This document shows positions 33,894 through 43,020 of a stretch of DNA of 58,133 nt, piece by piece; position 1 is the first letter of the stretch; each line of letters opens with the position of its first letter. The stretch spans positions 1 to 58,133 of the forward strand of contig SLMP01000030.1 in the NCBI GenBank assembly GCA_007133465.1. The letters are read 5' to 3'. Origin of the DNA: Nitriliruptoraceae bacterium. GTDB taxonomy: Bacteria > Actinomycetota > Nitriliruptoria > Nitriliruptorales > Nitriliruptoraceae. Made by a program: the position numbers and the translations under genes. Under the pieces are notes generated by a model. It did not search any database and was not told the origin of the DNA. It saw nothing but the letters and a program-made list of their open reading frames with translations.

Positions 33894-33988
33894 CCGGTCG
33901 GTCCTCGTCGTCTCGTGGGTCGGGGTCGGCGGGGAAGAGGTGCTCCTTCTAGCGCACCGGGAGCCGCGAACCACGCACCCGGCGCGCC

Positions 33989-35659
33989 TCAGCCCGACGG
34001 GTGAGGGCCGAGCACCTCGGCGGGACCGGCGTCCGGGTCCGGCTCCGGCAGCCAGACCACCGCGCGGGTCCCCGCCTCCGAGGCGTCCTCCAGCCAGACC
34101 GTGCCGCCGTGCAGGTGGGTGAGCTCCGCGACGAGGGTCAAGCCGATGCCGGTGCCGGGGTTCCTGCGGGTCGCATCGGTGACGCCCTGCTCGAAGAGTC
34201 CGAAGACGCGCCGCTTCAGCCGGTCCGGGACGCCGGGGCCGTCGTCCTCGACCTCGATGCGCAGACCAGGGCGGCCCGGCTGCGGAACCGCGGGGTCCCC
34301 CACGCCCCCGGGATACCCGTCGCCGGGCGCCGCCCACGGGTCGGTCAGTGCGATCCCGACCTCCGTGCCCGCCACCGTGGCCCGACGGACCCGTAGGACC
34401 ACGTGGGCGTCGACGCCGCCGTGCTTGCGGGCGTTGGTCAGCAGGTTCACCACGATGCGCTCGACCTTCGCCGGGTCGACCTGGCCGAGCACGACCTGCC
34501 GGTCCCCGTCGTCGGTGACCGGCAGGTCCACCTCGATACCCGCATCGCCCTGCTCGAGCACGACGGCGGCGACGAGCGCCGCCACGTCGACCGGCTCCCG
34601 GCGCAGCTCCACCACGCCGCGGGAGAGGCGCTCCACGTCGAGGAGGTCGTCGAGGAGCTGCTGCAGCTTCGTCGCCTGCTCGACGACCCGCTCGGCCAGC
34701 AGCTGCGCCCGCTCCGGCCCGAGATCCTCGCTGCGGTCACGCAGGAGCGTGGCCATCCCGAGCACCGAGGTCAACGGGGTGCGCAGCTCGTGGGAGGTCG
34801 CCTGCAGGAACAGCCGTCGCAGGTCGTCGATGCGCCGCAACTCGTCGGCCGCCTGGCGTTCCAGGCGCAGCGCGTCGGCGAGCGCCGCCTGGCGTTGCCG
34901 GCGGCGGGACTCGTCCCGGATGATCCCAGTCACCGACTGGATCCGACCCTCGTCGTCGCGCAGCGCCACCTCGTGCAACGACAGCCAGGACGTACGCCCG
35001 TCGGCCAGCTGCCACTCGAACTCGAGCGGCCAGGCAGCCTCCTCCGGCCGCGCGCGGAAGCTGATGATCCGCCGTCGCAACCACCGCGGCAGGGAGGCGG
35101 CGAACCCGTCGTGCGACGACCGCAGCTCCTCGAAGCTCCAGCCGCTGCCGAGCTGCAAGGCCCGGTTGGCGTGCTCGAACCGCAGGTCCGGATCCGCGAC
35201 CAACCGGTAGACACCGAGGTTGCTGGCCTCCGACAGCGCCTGGAAACCGTCCGCGAGCTCCGCGAGCTCCCGCTCCAACCGCTTGCGGTCGGAGATGTCC
35301 CGGCCGACCCCGACGGCACCACGGCGCTCCCCGGCGACCATCAGCGGCGCGAAGCTGATGCCGACCGGCACCGTGCCCCGCTCGGCCTGGCGCACCTCGA
35401 TCTCCAGGTGGCCCGCCTCGCCCTCGGTGGCCGCCTCGATCCAGCGCAGGGTCTGCTCGGCGGTCGCCGTCGGGAGCAGGTCGACGAGGTCCCGACCGAT
35501 GAAGGTGTCGGCGGGGCGTCCGAGCAGGGCCTCCGCCGCGGGGTTGAGCAGCCGCACGCGGCGGTCGAGGTCGATCACCACGACCGCCAGCGGCGAGCTG
35601 ACGACGATCGCCGCCGCCAGCTCCGCGTCCTCGCCCCAACCGCCCTGCACCCCGGTCAT
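33989..35659 (-). CDS. Soluble sensor histidine kinase with two PAS domains
   Basis: 556 residues, starting 4 nt after the pyruvate dehydrogenase E1 gene. PAS 1 about 15-125 (AVVVIDLDRRVRLLNPAAE), PAS 2 about 140-250, coiled linker, HisKA with SHELRTPL and phospho-acceptor His290, then the HATPase domain with NLLTNARKHGG, VEDDGPGVPDR and TGIGLTLV. A Gly/Pro-rich insert interrupts the ATPase domain before the D-box. There are no membrane segments, so it senses a cytoplasmic cue. No response regulator is in the window, so its partner is elsewhere. Coupling to aceE hints at a redox, pyruvate or carbon signal, by inference. Confidence 0.9.
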   Translation of the reverse strand: MTGVQGGWGEDAELAAAIVVSSPLAVVVIDLDRRVRLLNPAAEALLGRPADTFIGRDLVDLLPTATAEQTLRWIEAATEGEAGHLEIEVRQAERGTVPVGISFAPLMVAGERRGAVGVGRDISDRKRLERELAELADGFQALSEASNLGVYRLVADPDLRFEHANRALQLGSGWSFEELRSSHDGFAASLPRWLRRRIISFRARPEEAAWPLEFEWQLADGRTSWLSLHEVALRDDEGRIQSVTGIIRDESRRRQRQAALADALRLERQAADELRRIDDLRRLFLQATSHELRTPLTSVLGMATLLRDRSEDLGPERAQLLAERVVEQATKLQQLLDDLLDVERLSRGVVELRREPVDVAALVAAVVLEQGDAGIEVDLPVTDDGDRQVVLGQVDPAKVERIVVNLLTNARKHGGVDAHVVLRVRRATVAGTEVGIALTDPWAAPGDGYPGGVGDPAVPQPGRPGLRIEVEDDGPGVPDRLKRRVFGLFEQGVTDATRRNPGTGIGLTLVAELTHLHGGTVWLEDASEAGTRAVVWLPEPDPDAGPAEVLGPHPSG

Positions 35660-35663
35660 CGGC

Positions 35664-38441
35664 CTACCGGGTCACGTCGTCGGTCTCACCCGGCTGCCCG
35701 AAGAACGCGATGCGTTCGAAGTCGAGCCCGTAGCGTTCGATCGCGTCGGTCAGCACCTTGCGGTCGAGCGCCTCGAGCTTCACCAGTTCCGCCAGCACGC
35801 AGTAGGTGATCGACGCGGCGTCGATCCGGTGGAAGCGCCGCAGCGCCTCGCGGGTGTCGGAGCGGCCGAACCCGTCGGTGCCGAGCACCGCGAACGGCCC
35901 GGGGATCCAGTCGGCCACCTGGAAGGGCGTTGCGCGCATCCAGTCGGACACCGCGACGTAGGGTCCCTCGGTGCCCTCGAGGATGCGGGTCACGAGCGGC
36001 GTGCGGGACTCCTGCTCCGGGTTGGTGCGGTTCCACGCCTCCGTGGCGACCCCGTCGCGCAGCAGCCGGTTCCAGCCGGGCGCGGACCACACGTCCGCGG
36101 CGACGTCCCAGTCCTCCGCCAGCAGTTCCTGCGCCCGCAGCGCCTCCTCGATGATGGTGCCCGAGGCGAGCACGTGCGCGGTGTGCTCGCCGCCGGTGGC
36201 CTCCTTGAAGCGGTAGAGACCGTCGATCACCTGCTGGTCGTCGACGTGCTCCGGCATCGCCGGCTGGACGACCGGCTCGTTGTAGACCGTGAGGTAGAAG
36301 ATCACGTCCTCGCCGGCATCAGCGTCCTCCTGCCCGGCCGCGTCGCGCGGGTACATCCGGTCGAGGCCGTGCTCGACGAGCACCGCGAGCTCGTAGGCGA
36401 ACGACGGGTCGTAGGCCTCGACCGCCGGGTTGGTCTGCGCCATCAGCAGCGAGTGGCGATCCTGGTGCTGCAGCCCCTCACCGTTGAGCGTCGTACCGCC
36501 GGCGGTGGCACCGACCAGGAACCCGCGGGCCCGCTGGTCGGCCGCCGACCAGATCAGGTCGGCGGTGCGCTGGAAACCGAACATCGAGTAGAAGATGTAC
36601 AGCGGGATCATCGGCACCCCGTGGGTGGCGTAGCTCGTGCCGGCGGCGTGGAAGGTGCCCATCGAGCCGGCCTCGGTGATGCCCTCGTGGATGATCTGGC
36701 CGTCCTTCGCCTGCTTGTAGGACAGCAGCAGGTCCTGGTCGACCGGCTCGTAGGTCTGGCCGAGGTGGTCGTAGATCTTGGCCGACGGGAACCACGAGTC
36801 CATCCCGAAGGTGCGGGCCTCGTCGGGGATGATCGGCACGATCCGTTCGCCGAAGCCCTTGGTGCGCAGCAGGTCCTTGAACAGGCGCACCAGCGCCATG
36901 GTGGTCGCGACCTGCTGGTTGCCCGACCCCTTCTTCAGCGGCGCGAACGCGTCCTTCTTCGGCAGCTCCGGCACGGTGAACGACACCCGCCGCGCCGGCA
37001 CGTAGCCGCCCAGGTCGCGGCGCCGCTCGTGCAGGTAGGTGATCTCGTCGCTGTCCTCGTCCGGCCGGACGTAGGGAGGCTGGTCGCCCTCGAGGGCGTC
37101 GTCCGGGACGTCGAGCTGCAGCCGGTCCCGGAAACCCTTGAGCGCGTCGGTCGACAGCTTCTTCATCTGGTGGACGGCGTTGCGGGCCTCGAAGTCGGGA
37201 CCGAGCGTCCAGCCCTTGACCGTCTGGGCGAGGATCACCGTCGGAGCGCCGCGCGTGGCGGTGGCCGCCTCGAACGCCGCGTAGACCTTGTGGTAGTCGT
37301 GGCCGCCACGGGTCAGCCGGTCGATGAAGTCGTCGTCGTACGGCTCGATGAGGCGCTTCAACTGCGGGCTCGCGCCGAAGAAGTCCTCCCGGATGAAGGG
37401 GGCCCCCTTCGCCGTGTAGGTCTGCATCTGCCCGTCGGGGACCTCGTTCATCCGTGCCACGAGCGAGCCGTCGACGTCGCGCTCGAGCAGTTCGTCCCAC
37501 TGCCGGCCCCAGATGACCTTGACGACGTTCCAGCCGGCGCCGCGGAAGACCCCCTCGAGCTCCTGGATGATCTTGCCGTTGCCGCGCACCGGGCCGTCGA
37601 GCTGCTGCAGGTTGCAGTTGATCACGAAGGTGAGGTTGTCGAGCCCCTCGCGGCTGGCGACGGTCAACGCCCCGAGGGTCTCCGGCTCCGCGGTCTCCCC
37701 GTCGCCGCCGAAGAACCACACGTGCTGGTCTGCGGTGTCGCCGAAGCCACGGTTGTGCAGGTAGCGGTTGAAACGCGCCTGGTAGATCGCGTTGAGGGGC
37801 CCGAGCCCCATCGACACGGTCGGGAACTCCCAGAAGGCCGGCATCAGCCGGGGGTGCGGGTACGACGACAGCCCGCCTGGCTCCACCTCGGCGCGGAACC
37901 GGTCGAGCTCGGCCTCGTCGAAGCGGCCCTCGAGGAACGCGCGTGAGTACACCCCCGGTGAGGCGTGCCCCTGGAAGAACACCTGGTCGCCGCCACCCGG
38001 GTGGTCCTTGCCACGGAAGAAGTGGTTGAACCCGACCTCGTAGAGCGACGCCGACGACGCGTAGGAGCCGATGTGGCCGCCCGTCCCGCGCTCCACGTTG
38101 GTGCGGTGGACCATGACCGCCGCGTTCCACCGCACGAGCCGACGGATGCGCTTCTCGAGCGTCTCGTCACCGGGGAAGCGGGGCTCGCGGTCCGGCGCGA
38201 TCGTGTTGACGTAGTCGGTGGTGGTCAGCGACGGGATCCCGATGTTGCGCTGCCGGGCGCGCTCGAGGAGCTTCAACAGCAGGAAGCGGCCACGGGAGCG
38301 GCCGAGGTCCTCCACCACCGCGTCGAACGATTCGAGCCACTCGGCGGTCTCGACCTCGTCGACGTCGGGGTACTGCGCGGGCAGTCCGTCGGTGATGATC
38401 GGGCGGCCGGCGAACTGCTGCTGCTCGCGCATCTCGGTCAC
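35664..38441 (-). CDS. aceE: Pyruvate dehydrogenase E1 component, homodimeric type
   Basis: 925 residues from GTG 38441, chosen because AAGGAG lies 6 nt upstream (ATG 38432 is too far). It decarboxylates pyruvate with thiamine diphosphate and passes the acetyl group to the E2 lipoyl protein. Seen: [20 protein letters not shown], the ThDP motif [14 protein letters not shown] ending in [14 protein letters not shown], and the C-terminal [19 protein letters not shown]. Length fits the alpha2 enzyme of gammaproteobacteria and actinobacteria. E2 and E3 genes are not in the window. The next gene in the operon is a histidine kinase. Confidence 0.95.
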   Translation of the reverse strand: MTEMREQQQFAGRPIITDGLPAQYPDVDEVETAEWLESFDAVVEDLGRSRGRFLLLKLLERARQRNIGIPSLTTTDYVNTIAPDREPRFPGDETLEKRIRRLVRWNAAVMVHRTNVERGTGGHIGSYASSASLYEVGFNHFFRGKDHPGGGDQVFFQGHASPGVYSRAFLEGRFDEAELDRFRAEVEPGGLSSYPHPRLMPAFWEFPTVSMGLGPLNAIYQARFNRYLHNRGFGDTADQHVWFFGGDGETAEPETLGALTVASREGLDNLTFVINCNLQQLDGPVRGNGKIIQELEGVFRGAGWNVVKVIWGRQWDELLERDVDGSLVARMNEVPDGQMQTYTAKGAPFIREDFFGASPQLKRLIEPYDDDFIDRLTRGGHDYHKVYAAFEAATATRGAPTVILAQTVKGWTLGPDFEARNAVHQMKKLSTDALKGFRDRLQLDVPDDALEGDQPPYVRPDEDSDEITYLHERRRDLGGYVPARRVSFTVPELPKKDAFAPLKKGSGNQQVATTMALVRLFKDLLRTKGFGERIVPIIPDEARTFGMDSWFPSAKIYDHLGQTYEPVDQDLLLSYKQAKDGQIIHEGITEAGSMGTFHAAGTSYATHGVPMIPLYIFYSMFGFQRTADLIWSAADQRARGFLVGATAGGTTLNGEGLQHQDRHSLLMAQTNPAVEAYDPSFAYELAVLVEHGLDRMYPRDAAGQEDADAGEDVIFYLTVYNEPVVQPAMPEHVDDQQVIDGLYRFKEATGGEHTAHVLASGTIIEEALRAQELLAEDWDVAADVWSAPGWNRLLRDGVATEAWNRTNPEQESRTPLVTRILEGTEGPYVAVSDWMRATPFQVADWIPGPFAVLGTDGFGRSDTREALRRFHRIDAASITYCVLAELVKLEALDRKVLTDAIERYGLDFERIAFFGQPGETDDVTR

Positions 38442-38612
38442 GGACGTCTCCTTGTCGCTCAGGGCGTCTGCACCCGGATCGGGGCGCCGTGCGGGGCACC
38501 GTGTGGAGGGGCGCAGCGTGCTCGGAGGGCACCGTAACCGCTGGCTGCGCCCGGCGCCGGTCCGGCCGTCGGCCACGGGACCAACGCTCGGGGAGCGGGC
38601 GACGTCGACCGC

Positions 38613-38618
38613 TACCGT
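38613..38618 (+). promoter_or_regulatory. -10 element of a probably leaderless transcript
   Basis: TACCGT ends 6 nt before ATG 38625, and no Shine-Dalgarno sequence fits between. If the transcript starts at the usual distance, it begins at or next to the start codon. Confidence 0.5.
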
Positions 38619-38624
38619 GCCGCC

Positions 38625-39020
38625 ATGCGGACCCGCCTGACCCTGCTGCTCCTGCTGGCGCTGCCCGCCCTCGCACTGGTGGGCTGCACCGACGTGCGTG
38701 GGCTCGAGGACGGCGCGCTCGGAGCCGATGCGGCCAACGGCGGGACGGCTGGTGACGTCGACCGGATCCGCTTCTGCTTGGACCTGGTGCGCCTCGAGGC
38801 CGCCGTCGAGGCGGGCTCCCCGGACACGGCGGCGGAGACCGCGCAGGAGCTGCTCGCCCGCGCTCCGGAGGACCTACGGACCGACGCCCGCCGGCTGGCG
38901 GAAAGGCTGCGGGGTGCGCCGGCCACGCTCGAGCTGGCGATCGAGGACCCCGAGGTCCACGAACTGACGGCCCGGCTGCGTGAGGGCGCGGGGGGCCGCT
39001 GCGACCCACCTGCCGGCTGA
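38625..39020 (+). CDS. Small lipoprotein, unknown function
   Basis: 131 residues. Lipoprotein signal [21 protein letters not shown] with lipid Cys21. The mature domain is mostly helical ([45 protein letters not shown]) with two further Cys (near 51 and 125) that could form a disulfide. No family is recognised. It is divergent from aceE, with a TANNNT element immediately upstream and no ribosome binding site. Confidence 0.7.
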   Translation: MRTRLTLLLLLALPALALVGCTDVRGLEDGALGADAANGGTAGDVDRIRFCLDLVRLEAAVEAGSPDTAAETAQELLARAPEDLRTDARRLAERLRGAPATLELAIEDPEVHELTARLREGAGGRCDPPAG

Positions 39021-39179
39021 CCTGTCCGTCCCGGGAGTGGGTGCAGCCGACCACAGGACGCGAAACGCAGAGGCACCACGACCGGCGCGCCGAGGACGTG
39101 GGCGCACTGGACCGCCCAGGACAGGAGCGCAGGTACCACGACCGCGGCCGACGCCGGGCCCGTGGGCCGGTCGACGGGT

Positions 39180-39185
39180 TAGGCT
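39180..39185 (+). promoter_or_regulatory. Putative -10 element before the 39236 gene
   Basis: TAGGCT, about 50 nt before ATG 39236. It matches the TANNNT pattern seen at other starts in the window. The rest of the gap 39021-39235 shows nothing else. Confidence 0.35.
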
Positions 39186-39235
39186 CGCGACCGGGACGCC
39201 GAGGGGTGACGAGCGGCCCAGGTTCGGAGGGACCC

Positions 39236-39718
39236 ATGGCGCAGCACCGCGCACGGCCGGTGACCCCGGACCGCCGGGTCCGCGACCTCCGCAAGGAGCA
39301 CCAGGCGGTGGAGCGGGACACGCCGGGTCCGCAGCGCGCCGCCCACCTCGCCGAGCTCACGCGCGCCGCGCTGGACGACCGTCAGGTCAACATGGCGATG
39401 GCGACGGCCACGAGCTGCCTCGAGGAGGACCCCGACGACCCGGCGTTGCTGCTGGCCGCCTTCAGCGACGACACGCTCGACCCGGAGGCGCAGTTGGCGG
39501 CGTTCGACGCCCTGCGGGACCTCGCCCGCTACATCGACCGACCGGACGTCCACGACGAGGCCGCCGCCCGACTGGAGACGGTCGCGCGGGCGTGGGTCGC
39601 CGACGCCGACCCGGGTGAGCGTCGCTACCGCCTGCGCACGGTGCAGTCGCTCACCTCGCGCGAGACCGCCGACGCGCTGCGGGCGGAGCACGAGCCACCC
39701 GGTGGGAACGCGCCGTGA
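39236..39718 (+). CDS. Hypothetical soluble protein
   Basis: 160 residues from ATG 39236 with CGGAGGG upstream. Basic N-terminus (PDRRVRDLRKEHQAVERD) followed by alternating helices, VNMAMATATSCLEEDPDDPALLLAAF and AQLAAFDALRDLARYIDRPDVHDEA, resembling short helical repeats. There is no signal peptide or known domain. The stop overlaps the next start (GTGA), so it is translationally coupled to the threonine-dehydratase-like gene. Confidence 0.65.
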   Translation: MAQHRARPVTPDRRVRDLRKEHQAVERDTPGPQRAAHLAELTRAALDDRQVNMAMATATSCLEEDPDDPALLLAAFSDDTLDPEAQLAAFDALRDLARYIDRPDVHDEAAARLETVARAWVADADPGERRYRLRTVQSLTSRETADALRAEHEPPGGNAP

Positions 39719-40668
39719 TCGACCTGGACGACGTCCACCGGGCCGCGGCTCGGCTCGAGGGCGTCGTCCGGCACACCCCGGTGCTGACCGCACGCCACTT
39801 CGACGTGCGGGTGGCGGCACACCTGCTGCTCAAGGCGGAGCAGCTCCAGCACGCCGGTGCGTTCAAGTTCCGGGGCGCCTACAACGCGATCGCGGCGCTG
39901 GACGACGCCGAGCGGCGGCGCGGCGTGGTCGCCTTCTCGTCGGGCAACCACGCGCAGGCGGTGGCGTTCGCGTGCCAGTTGCTCGACGTGCCGGTCGCGA
40001 TCGTCATGCCGAGCGACGCACCCCCGATCAAGCTCACCGCCACCCGCGGCTACGGCGCCGAGGTGGTGCTCTACGACCGGGAGCGCGAGGATCGCGAGCA
40101 GATCGGGCGTCAGCTCGCGGAGGAGCGGGACGCGACGGTGATCCCGCCGTTCGACCATCCCGACGTCATGGCCGGCCAGGGCACCGTCGCGCTCGAGTTG
40201 ATCGAGGAGGTCGGCCACCTCGACGTCCTCGTCGCCCCGATCGGCGGCGGCGGGCTGCTGTCGGGCTGTGCGGTCGCGGCCCGGGGGCTGCTCCCCGACG
40301 TCGAGGTGGTCGGGGTCGAGCCGGAGGTCCGCACCGCCGCCCGTGACGCCCTGGAGACGGGCGAGATCGTGCAGCGGCCGATCCCCCGCACCCTGCTGGA
40401 CGGGCAACGGACCGGCGCGATCGGGGTGGGCCCGCTGGCGGTGCTGCGCGCGGTCGGGGCGCGGGTCATCGGGGTCGGCGACCAGGAGGTCGAGGCCACG
40501 ATGCGAGCGCTCGTCGCCCGCACGAAGCAGGTCGTGGAGCCCTCGGGTGCTGCGGGGCTGGCCGCGATCCTCGCCGGCAAGGTGGAGGTGGCCGGCAAGC
40601 GGGTCGGGGTGGTGCTGTCGGGCGGCAACGTCGACCTGCCGGTCCTGGCGCGGATCCTGGCCGGCTGA
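39715..40668 (+). CDS. Threonine dehydratase-like PLP enzyme, short form
   Basis: 317 residues from GTG. Fold-type II PLP enzyme: Lys51 in AFKFRGAYN forms the Schiff base, FSSGNHAQAVA binds substrate, and PIGGGGLLSG holds the PLP phosphate. It lacks the C-terminal ACT-like regulatory domain of biosynthetic IlvA, so it is a catabolic-type threonine/serine dehydratase or a serine racemase. Product would be 2-oxobutanoate or pyruvate. No isoleucine genes are nearby. Confidence 0.88.
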   Translation: MIDLDDVHRAAARLEGVVRHTPVLTARHFDVRVAAHLLLKAEQLQHAGAFKFRGAYNAIAALDDAERRRGVVAFSSGNHAQAVAFACQLLDVPVAIVMPSDAPPIKLTATRGYGAEVVLYDREREDREQIGRQLAEERDATVIPPFDHPDVMAGQGTVALELIEEVGHLDVLVAPIGGGGLLSGCAVAARGLLPDVEVVGVEPEVRTAARDALETGEIVQRPIPRTLLDGQRTGAIGVGPLAVLRAVGARVIGVGDQEVEATMRALVARTKQVVEPSGAAGLAAILAGKVEVAGKRVGVVLSGGNVDLPVLARILAG

Positions 40669-40716
40669 GCCGCTGGCCGGCTGCACCGCTTCGGCCGCTG
40701 CGCCGCTGCGGCGTGG

Positions 40717-41526
40717 TCAGTTGACGTGTGCCCCGGCTCGCTGGGCGCTCCAGCGCGCCCGGACGACGGCGTAGCCAGCGGCCGCCCGCAGCAGGTCGCC
40801 CTCCTCCAACGCGTCGACCGCCTCCCACAGCTCCGCGCAGGACCGGTCGGCGCGCAACGCCGCCGCCGGCACGCGCCGCGCCAGCTGCCCGTAGTCGAGC
40901 TCGAGGACGCTGGTCGGGTCGCACGGCTCGAACCACGCGTCCAGCGCGGCCAACTCGACCAGCACCTCCTCGCCGTCGTCGATCGCCTCCTCGACCACCG
41001 CGAGGGCGCGTGCCACCCGCACGCGTGCCTGACCGACGGTCGTGAGGTAGACGAGTCGGGGCCCGCGACCCTCCGGCGGGTCGGTGAGTCGCCGTTCGTC
41101 CGGCGCGAAGGCCAGGAACCACGGCAGGGGGACGGCCCAGGGCGCGTCGAGGATGCGTGGCGGGCGGCCGCCGCGAGCCGACCGATCGAGCCGGGTCCGC
41201 GCCGCCGACGAGGGCACGAAGCTCGCGACGACGGCAGCTGGCACCGTGCGGCGGAAGGCCGCGAACGCGACCGCGGCCCGCCGATCGGGCTCGACCGGGC
41301 AGACCAGCACGCGCTCCCCCGCCCGCCGCACCAGCGCCGCCTCGAGCTCCCGGGGGACCCGACCCGCGACGGCCGTGGTGATCGCCGCGGCATCCTCCAG
41401 GGCGGCCAGCTCCCGCCTCGTCACCCCACCGCCAGCGGCGACGTACGCCGCCCACCGCTCGCGCTCGCGCAGCGGGAACGACGCGAGCGGCGCGAAGATC
41501 CTCAGCTGCGCACGCGGGACGGCCAT
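40717..41526 (-). CDS. Uncharacterised protein
   Basis: 269 residues from ATG 41526. No known domain recognised. Two halves can be seen: an Ala/Arg-rich N-terminal part (REAARALE-type helices around GVTRRELAALEDAAAITTAV, then VLVCPVEPDRRAAVAFAAFRRTVPAAVV), and a C-terminal part with RLVYLTTVGQARVRVARALAVVEEAIDD and SVLELDYGQLA followed by AELWEAVDALEEGDLLRAAAGY. There is no signal peptide or membrane helix. Codon use is like its neighbours. It stands alone between a PLP enzyme gene (convergent) and a tandem repeat. Confidence 0.6.
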   Translation of the reverse strand: MAVPRAQLRIFAPLASFPLRERERWAAYVAAGGGVTRRELAALEDAAAITTAVAGRVPRELEAALVRRAGERVLVCPVEPDRRAAVAFAAFRRTVPAAVVASFVPSSAARTRLDRSARGGRPPRILDAPWAVPLPWFLAFAPDERRLTDPPEGRGPRLVYLTTVGQARVRVARALAVVEEAIDDGEEVLVELAALDAWFEPCDPTSVLELDYGQLARRVPAAALRADRSCAELWEAVDALEEGDLLRAAAGYAVVRARWSAQRAGAHVN

Positions 41527-41539
41527 ATCGCGACGGTAG

Positions 41540-41637
41540 CCAGGCCCGGCCGACGACCGCCGCACCAGGCCCGGCCGACGACCGCCGCATCGGTCCCGAC
41601 CGACGACCGCCGCACCGGTCCCGACCGACCGGGCCGG
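41540..41637. repeat. Tandem repeat, four 25-bp units
   Basis: Units at 41540-41564, 41565-41589, 41590-41614 and 41615-41637 (partial). The first two are identical, built around CCGACGACCGCCGCA; the third and fourth have diverged at the left end. It lies just upstream of the 41526 gene (minus). Confidence 0.85.
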
Positions 41638-41879
41638 ATGACCGCGTCGCGCCGGAGGGACGCTCGTTAGAGTGGGTTTCGAACGTCCGGACGGCACCCG
41701 TCCGGACGCGCGACACACGGCCGCGCGCGCGACCCGCCCGCGGCTCACGGCGGATGCACCCGTCGCACCGGCGACGTCCGGCCGCGCCACCTCGGCGTCG
41801 ACGACGTCACCTCGACGCCAGAGCGGGCGTCGACCGGGACCCACGAGCCCGGGAAGGGTGCCGAGGGAGAGGAGCCACG
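41638..41879 (+). promoter_or_regulatory. Leader region of the Leu/Val dehydrogenase gene
   Basis: TAGAGT (41668-41673) is a candidate -10 about 200 nt before GTG 41880; GAGAGGA at about 41868-41874 is the ribosome binding site. The long GC-rich leader shows no open frame or structured element I can name. Confidence 0.35.
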
Positions 41880-42947
41880 GTGGAGGGAACCTTCGCCCGG
41901 TTCGAGGGCCACGAACAGGTCGTCTTCGCGAACGACGACGCCTCGGGACTGCGGGCCATCATCGCGGTCCACTCGACACGGCTGGGACCGTCGCTCGGTG
42001 GGACACGCTTCCATCCGTACCCCGACGATGACGCCGCGCTGACCGACGTGCTGCGGCTGTCGCGGGCGATGACCTACAAGGCCGCGTGCGCCGGGCTCGA
42101 CCTCGGCGGCGGCAAGGCCGTCATCATCGGCGACCCGACCACGGACCGCTCGGAGGCGCTGCTGCGCGCGTTCGGCCGGGCGGTCGACTGGCTCGGCGGC
42201 CGCTACATCACCGCGTGCGACGTCGGGACGACGCCGCGGGACATGGCGATCATCCGGCGGGAGACCCGTAACGTCACCGGCCTGGACACCGAGGAGGGCG
42301 GTTCGGGCGACTCCGGCATCGCGACGGCGCACGGCGTGCACCTGTCGATGCGGGCGGCGGCCGGGGTCGCGTTCGGCGAGCCGACCCTGCAGGGCCGCCA
42401 CGTGGCGGTGCAGGGGCTCGGCAAGGTCGGGACACGGCTCGTTCGTGCGCTGGTCGAGGAGGGCGCGAAGCTCACGGTCGCCGACGTGGACGAGGAGGCG
42501 GTGGACCGGGTCGCGGACCTGCCCGGCGTCGAGGTCGTCGCCGTCGACCAGGTGCTGTTCGCCGACGCCGACGTGGTGTCGCCGAACGCGCTCGGTGCGG
42601 TGCTGACGCAGACCACGATCGCGCTCCTCCAGGCGCGCATCGTCTGCGGGGCGGCGAACAACCAGCTCGGGGTCGACGAGGACGCCGACCGGCTCCGTGA
42701 GCGCGGGATCCTGTACTGCCCCGACTACGTCGTGAACGCCGGCGGCCTGATCAACGTCGCCGACGAACTGCACGACGGCGGGTACCGCCACGACCGCGCG
42801 ATCCGGCGGGTGGAGCACGTCCCGGACAACCTCACCCGGATCCTGGAGCTCGCCCGCGCCGAGGACATCACCACGGAGGCGGCCGCCGAGGAGATCGCGG
42901 AGCGCCGGATCGCCGCCGTCAGCGGCCTGCTGCGCTGGCGCGGGTGA
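41880..42947 (+). CDS. Leucine/valine (Glu/Leu/Phe/Val family) dehydrogenase
   Basis: 355 residues from GTG 41880. NAD-dependent oxidative deamination of a branched-chain amino acid to its 2-oxo acid. Seen: GLRAIIAVHSTRLGPSLGGTR (substrate loop), Lys67 and Lys79 in MTYKAACAGLDLGGGKAVI (the catalytic-lysine pair of this family), and VAVQGLGKVGTRL as NAD-binding glycine motif (about 179-184). Length matches leucine and valine dehydrogenases, not the 410-450-residue glutamate enzymes. Which amino acid is preferred cannot be read. No bkd (branched-chain oxo-acid dehydrogenase) genes are adjacent. Confidence 0.9.
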   Translation: MEGTFARFEGHEQVVFANDDASGLRAIIAVHSTRLGPSLGGTRFHPYPDDDAALTDVLRLSRAMTYKAACAGLDLGGGKAVIIGDPTTDRSEALLRAFGRAVDWLGGRYITACDVGTTPRDMAIIRRETRNVTGLDTEEGGSGDSGIATAHGVHLSMRAAAGVAFGEPTLQGRHVAVQGLGKVGTRLVRALVEEGAKLTVADVDEEAVDRVADLPGVEVVAVDQVLFADADVVSPNALGAVLTQTTIALLQARIVCGAANNQLGVDEDADRLRERGILYCPDYVVNAGGLINVADELHDGGYRHDRAIRRVEHVPDNLTRILELARAEDITTEAAAEEIAERRIAAVSGLLRWRG

Positions 42948-43020
42948 CCCCGCGGCGGGTCGGGCGCCGGTGACCCCCGCGGCGGGTCGGGCGCGGGTGA
43001 CCCCCGCGGCACGTCAGGCG
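42941..43020. repeat. Tandem repeat of three 26-27-bp units joining two convergent stops
   Basis: Units at 42941-42966, 42967-42993 and 42994-43020, consensus CGGGTGACCCCCGCGG then CGGGTCGGGCG. The first unit contains the stop of the dehydrogenase gene (TGA 42945-42947), the third contains the stop of purM (43014-43016). Confidence 0.88.

Noticed and set aside
41540-41637. CRISPR-like array
   Set aside because: The units are contiguous without spacers, and no cas genes are present.
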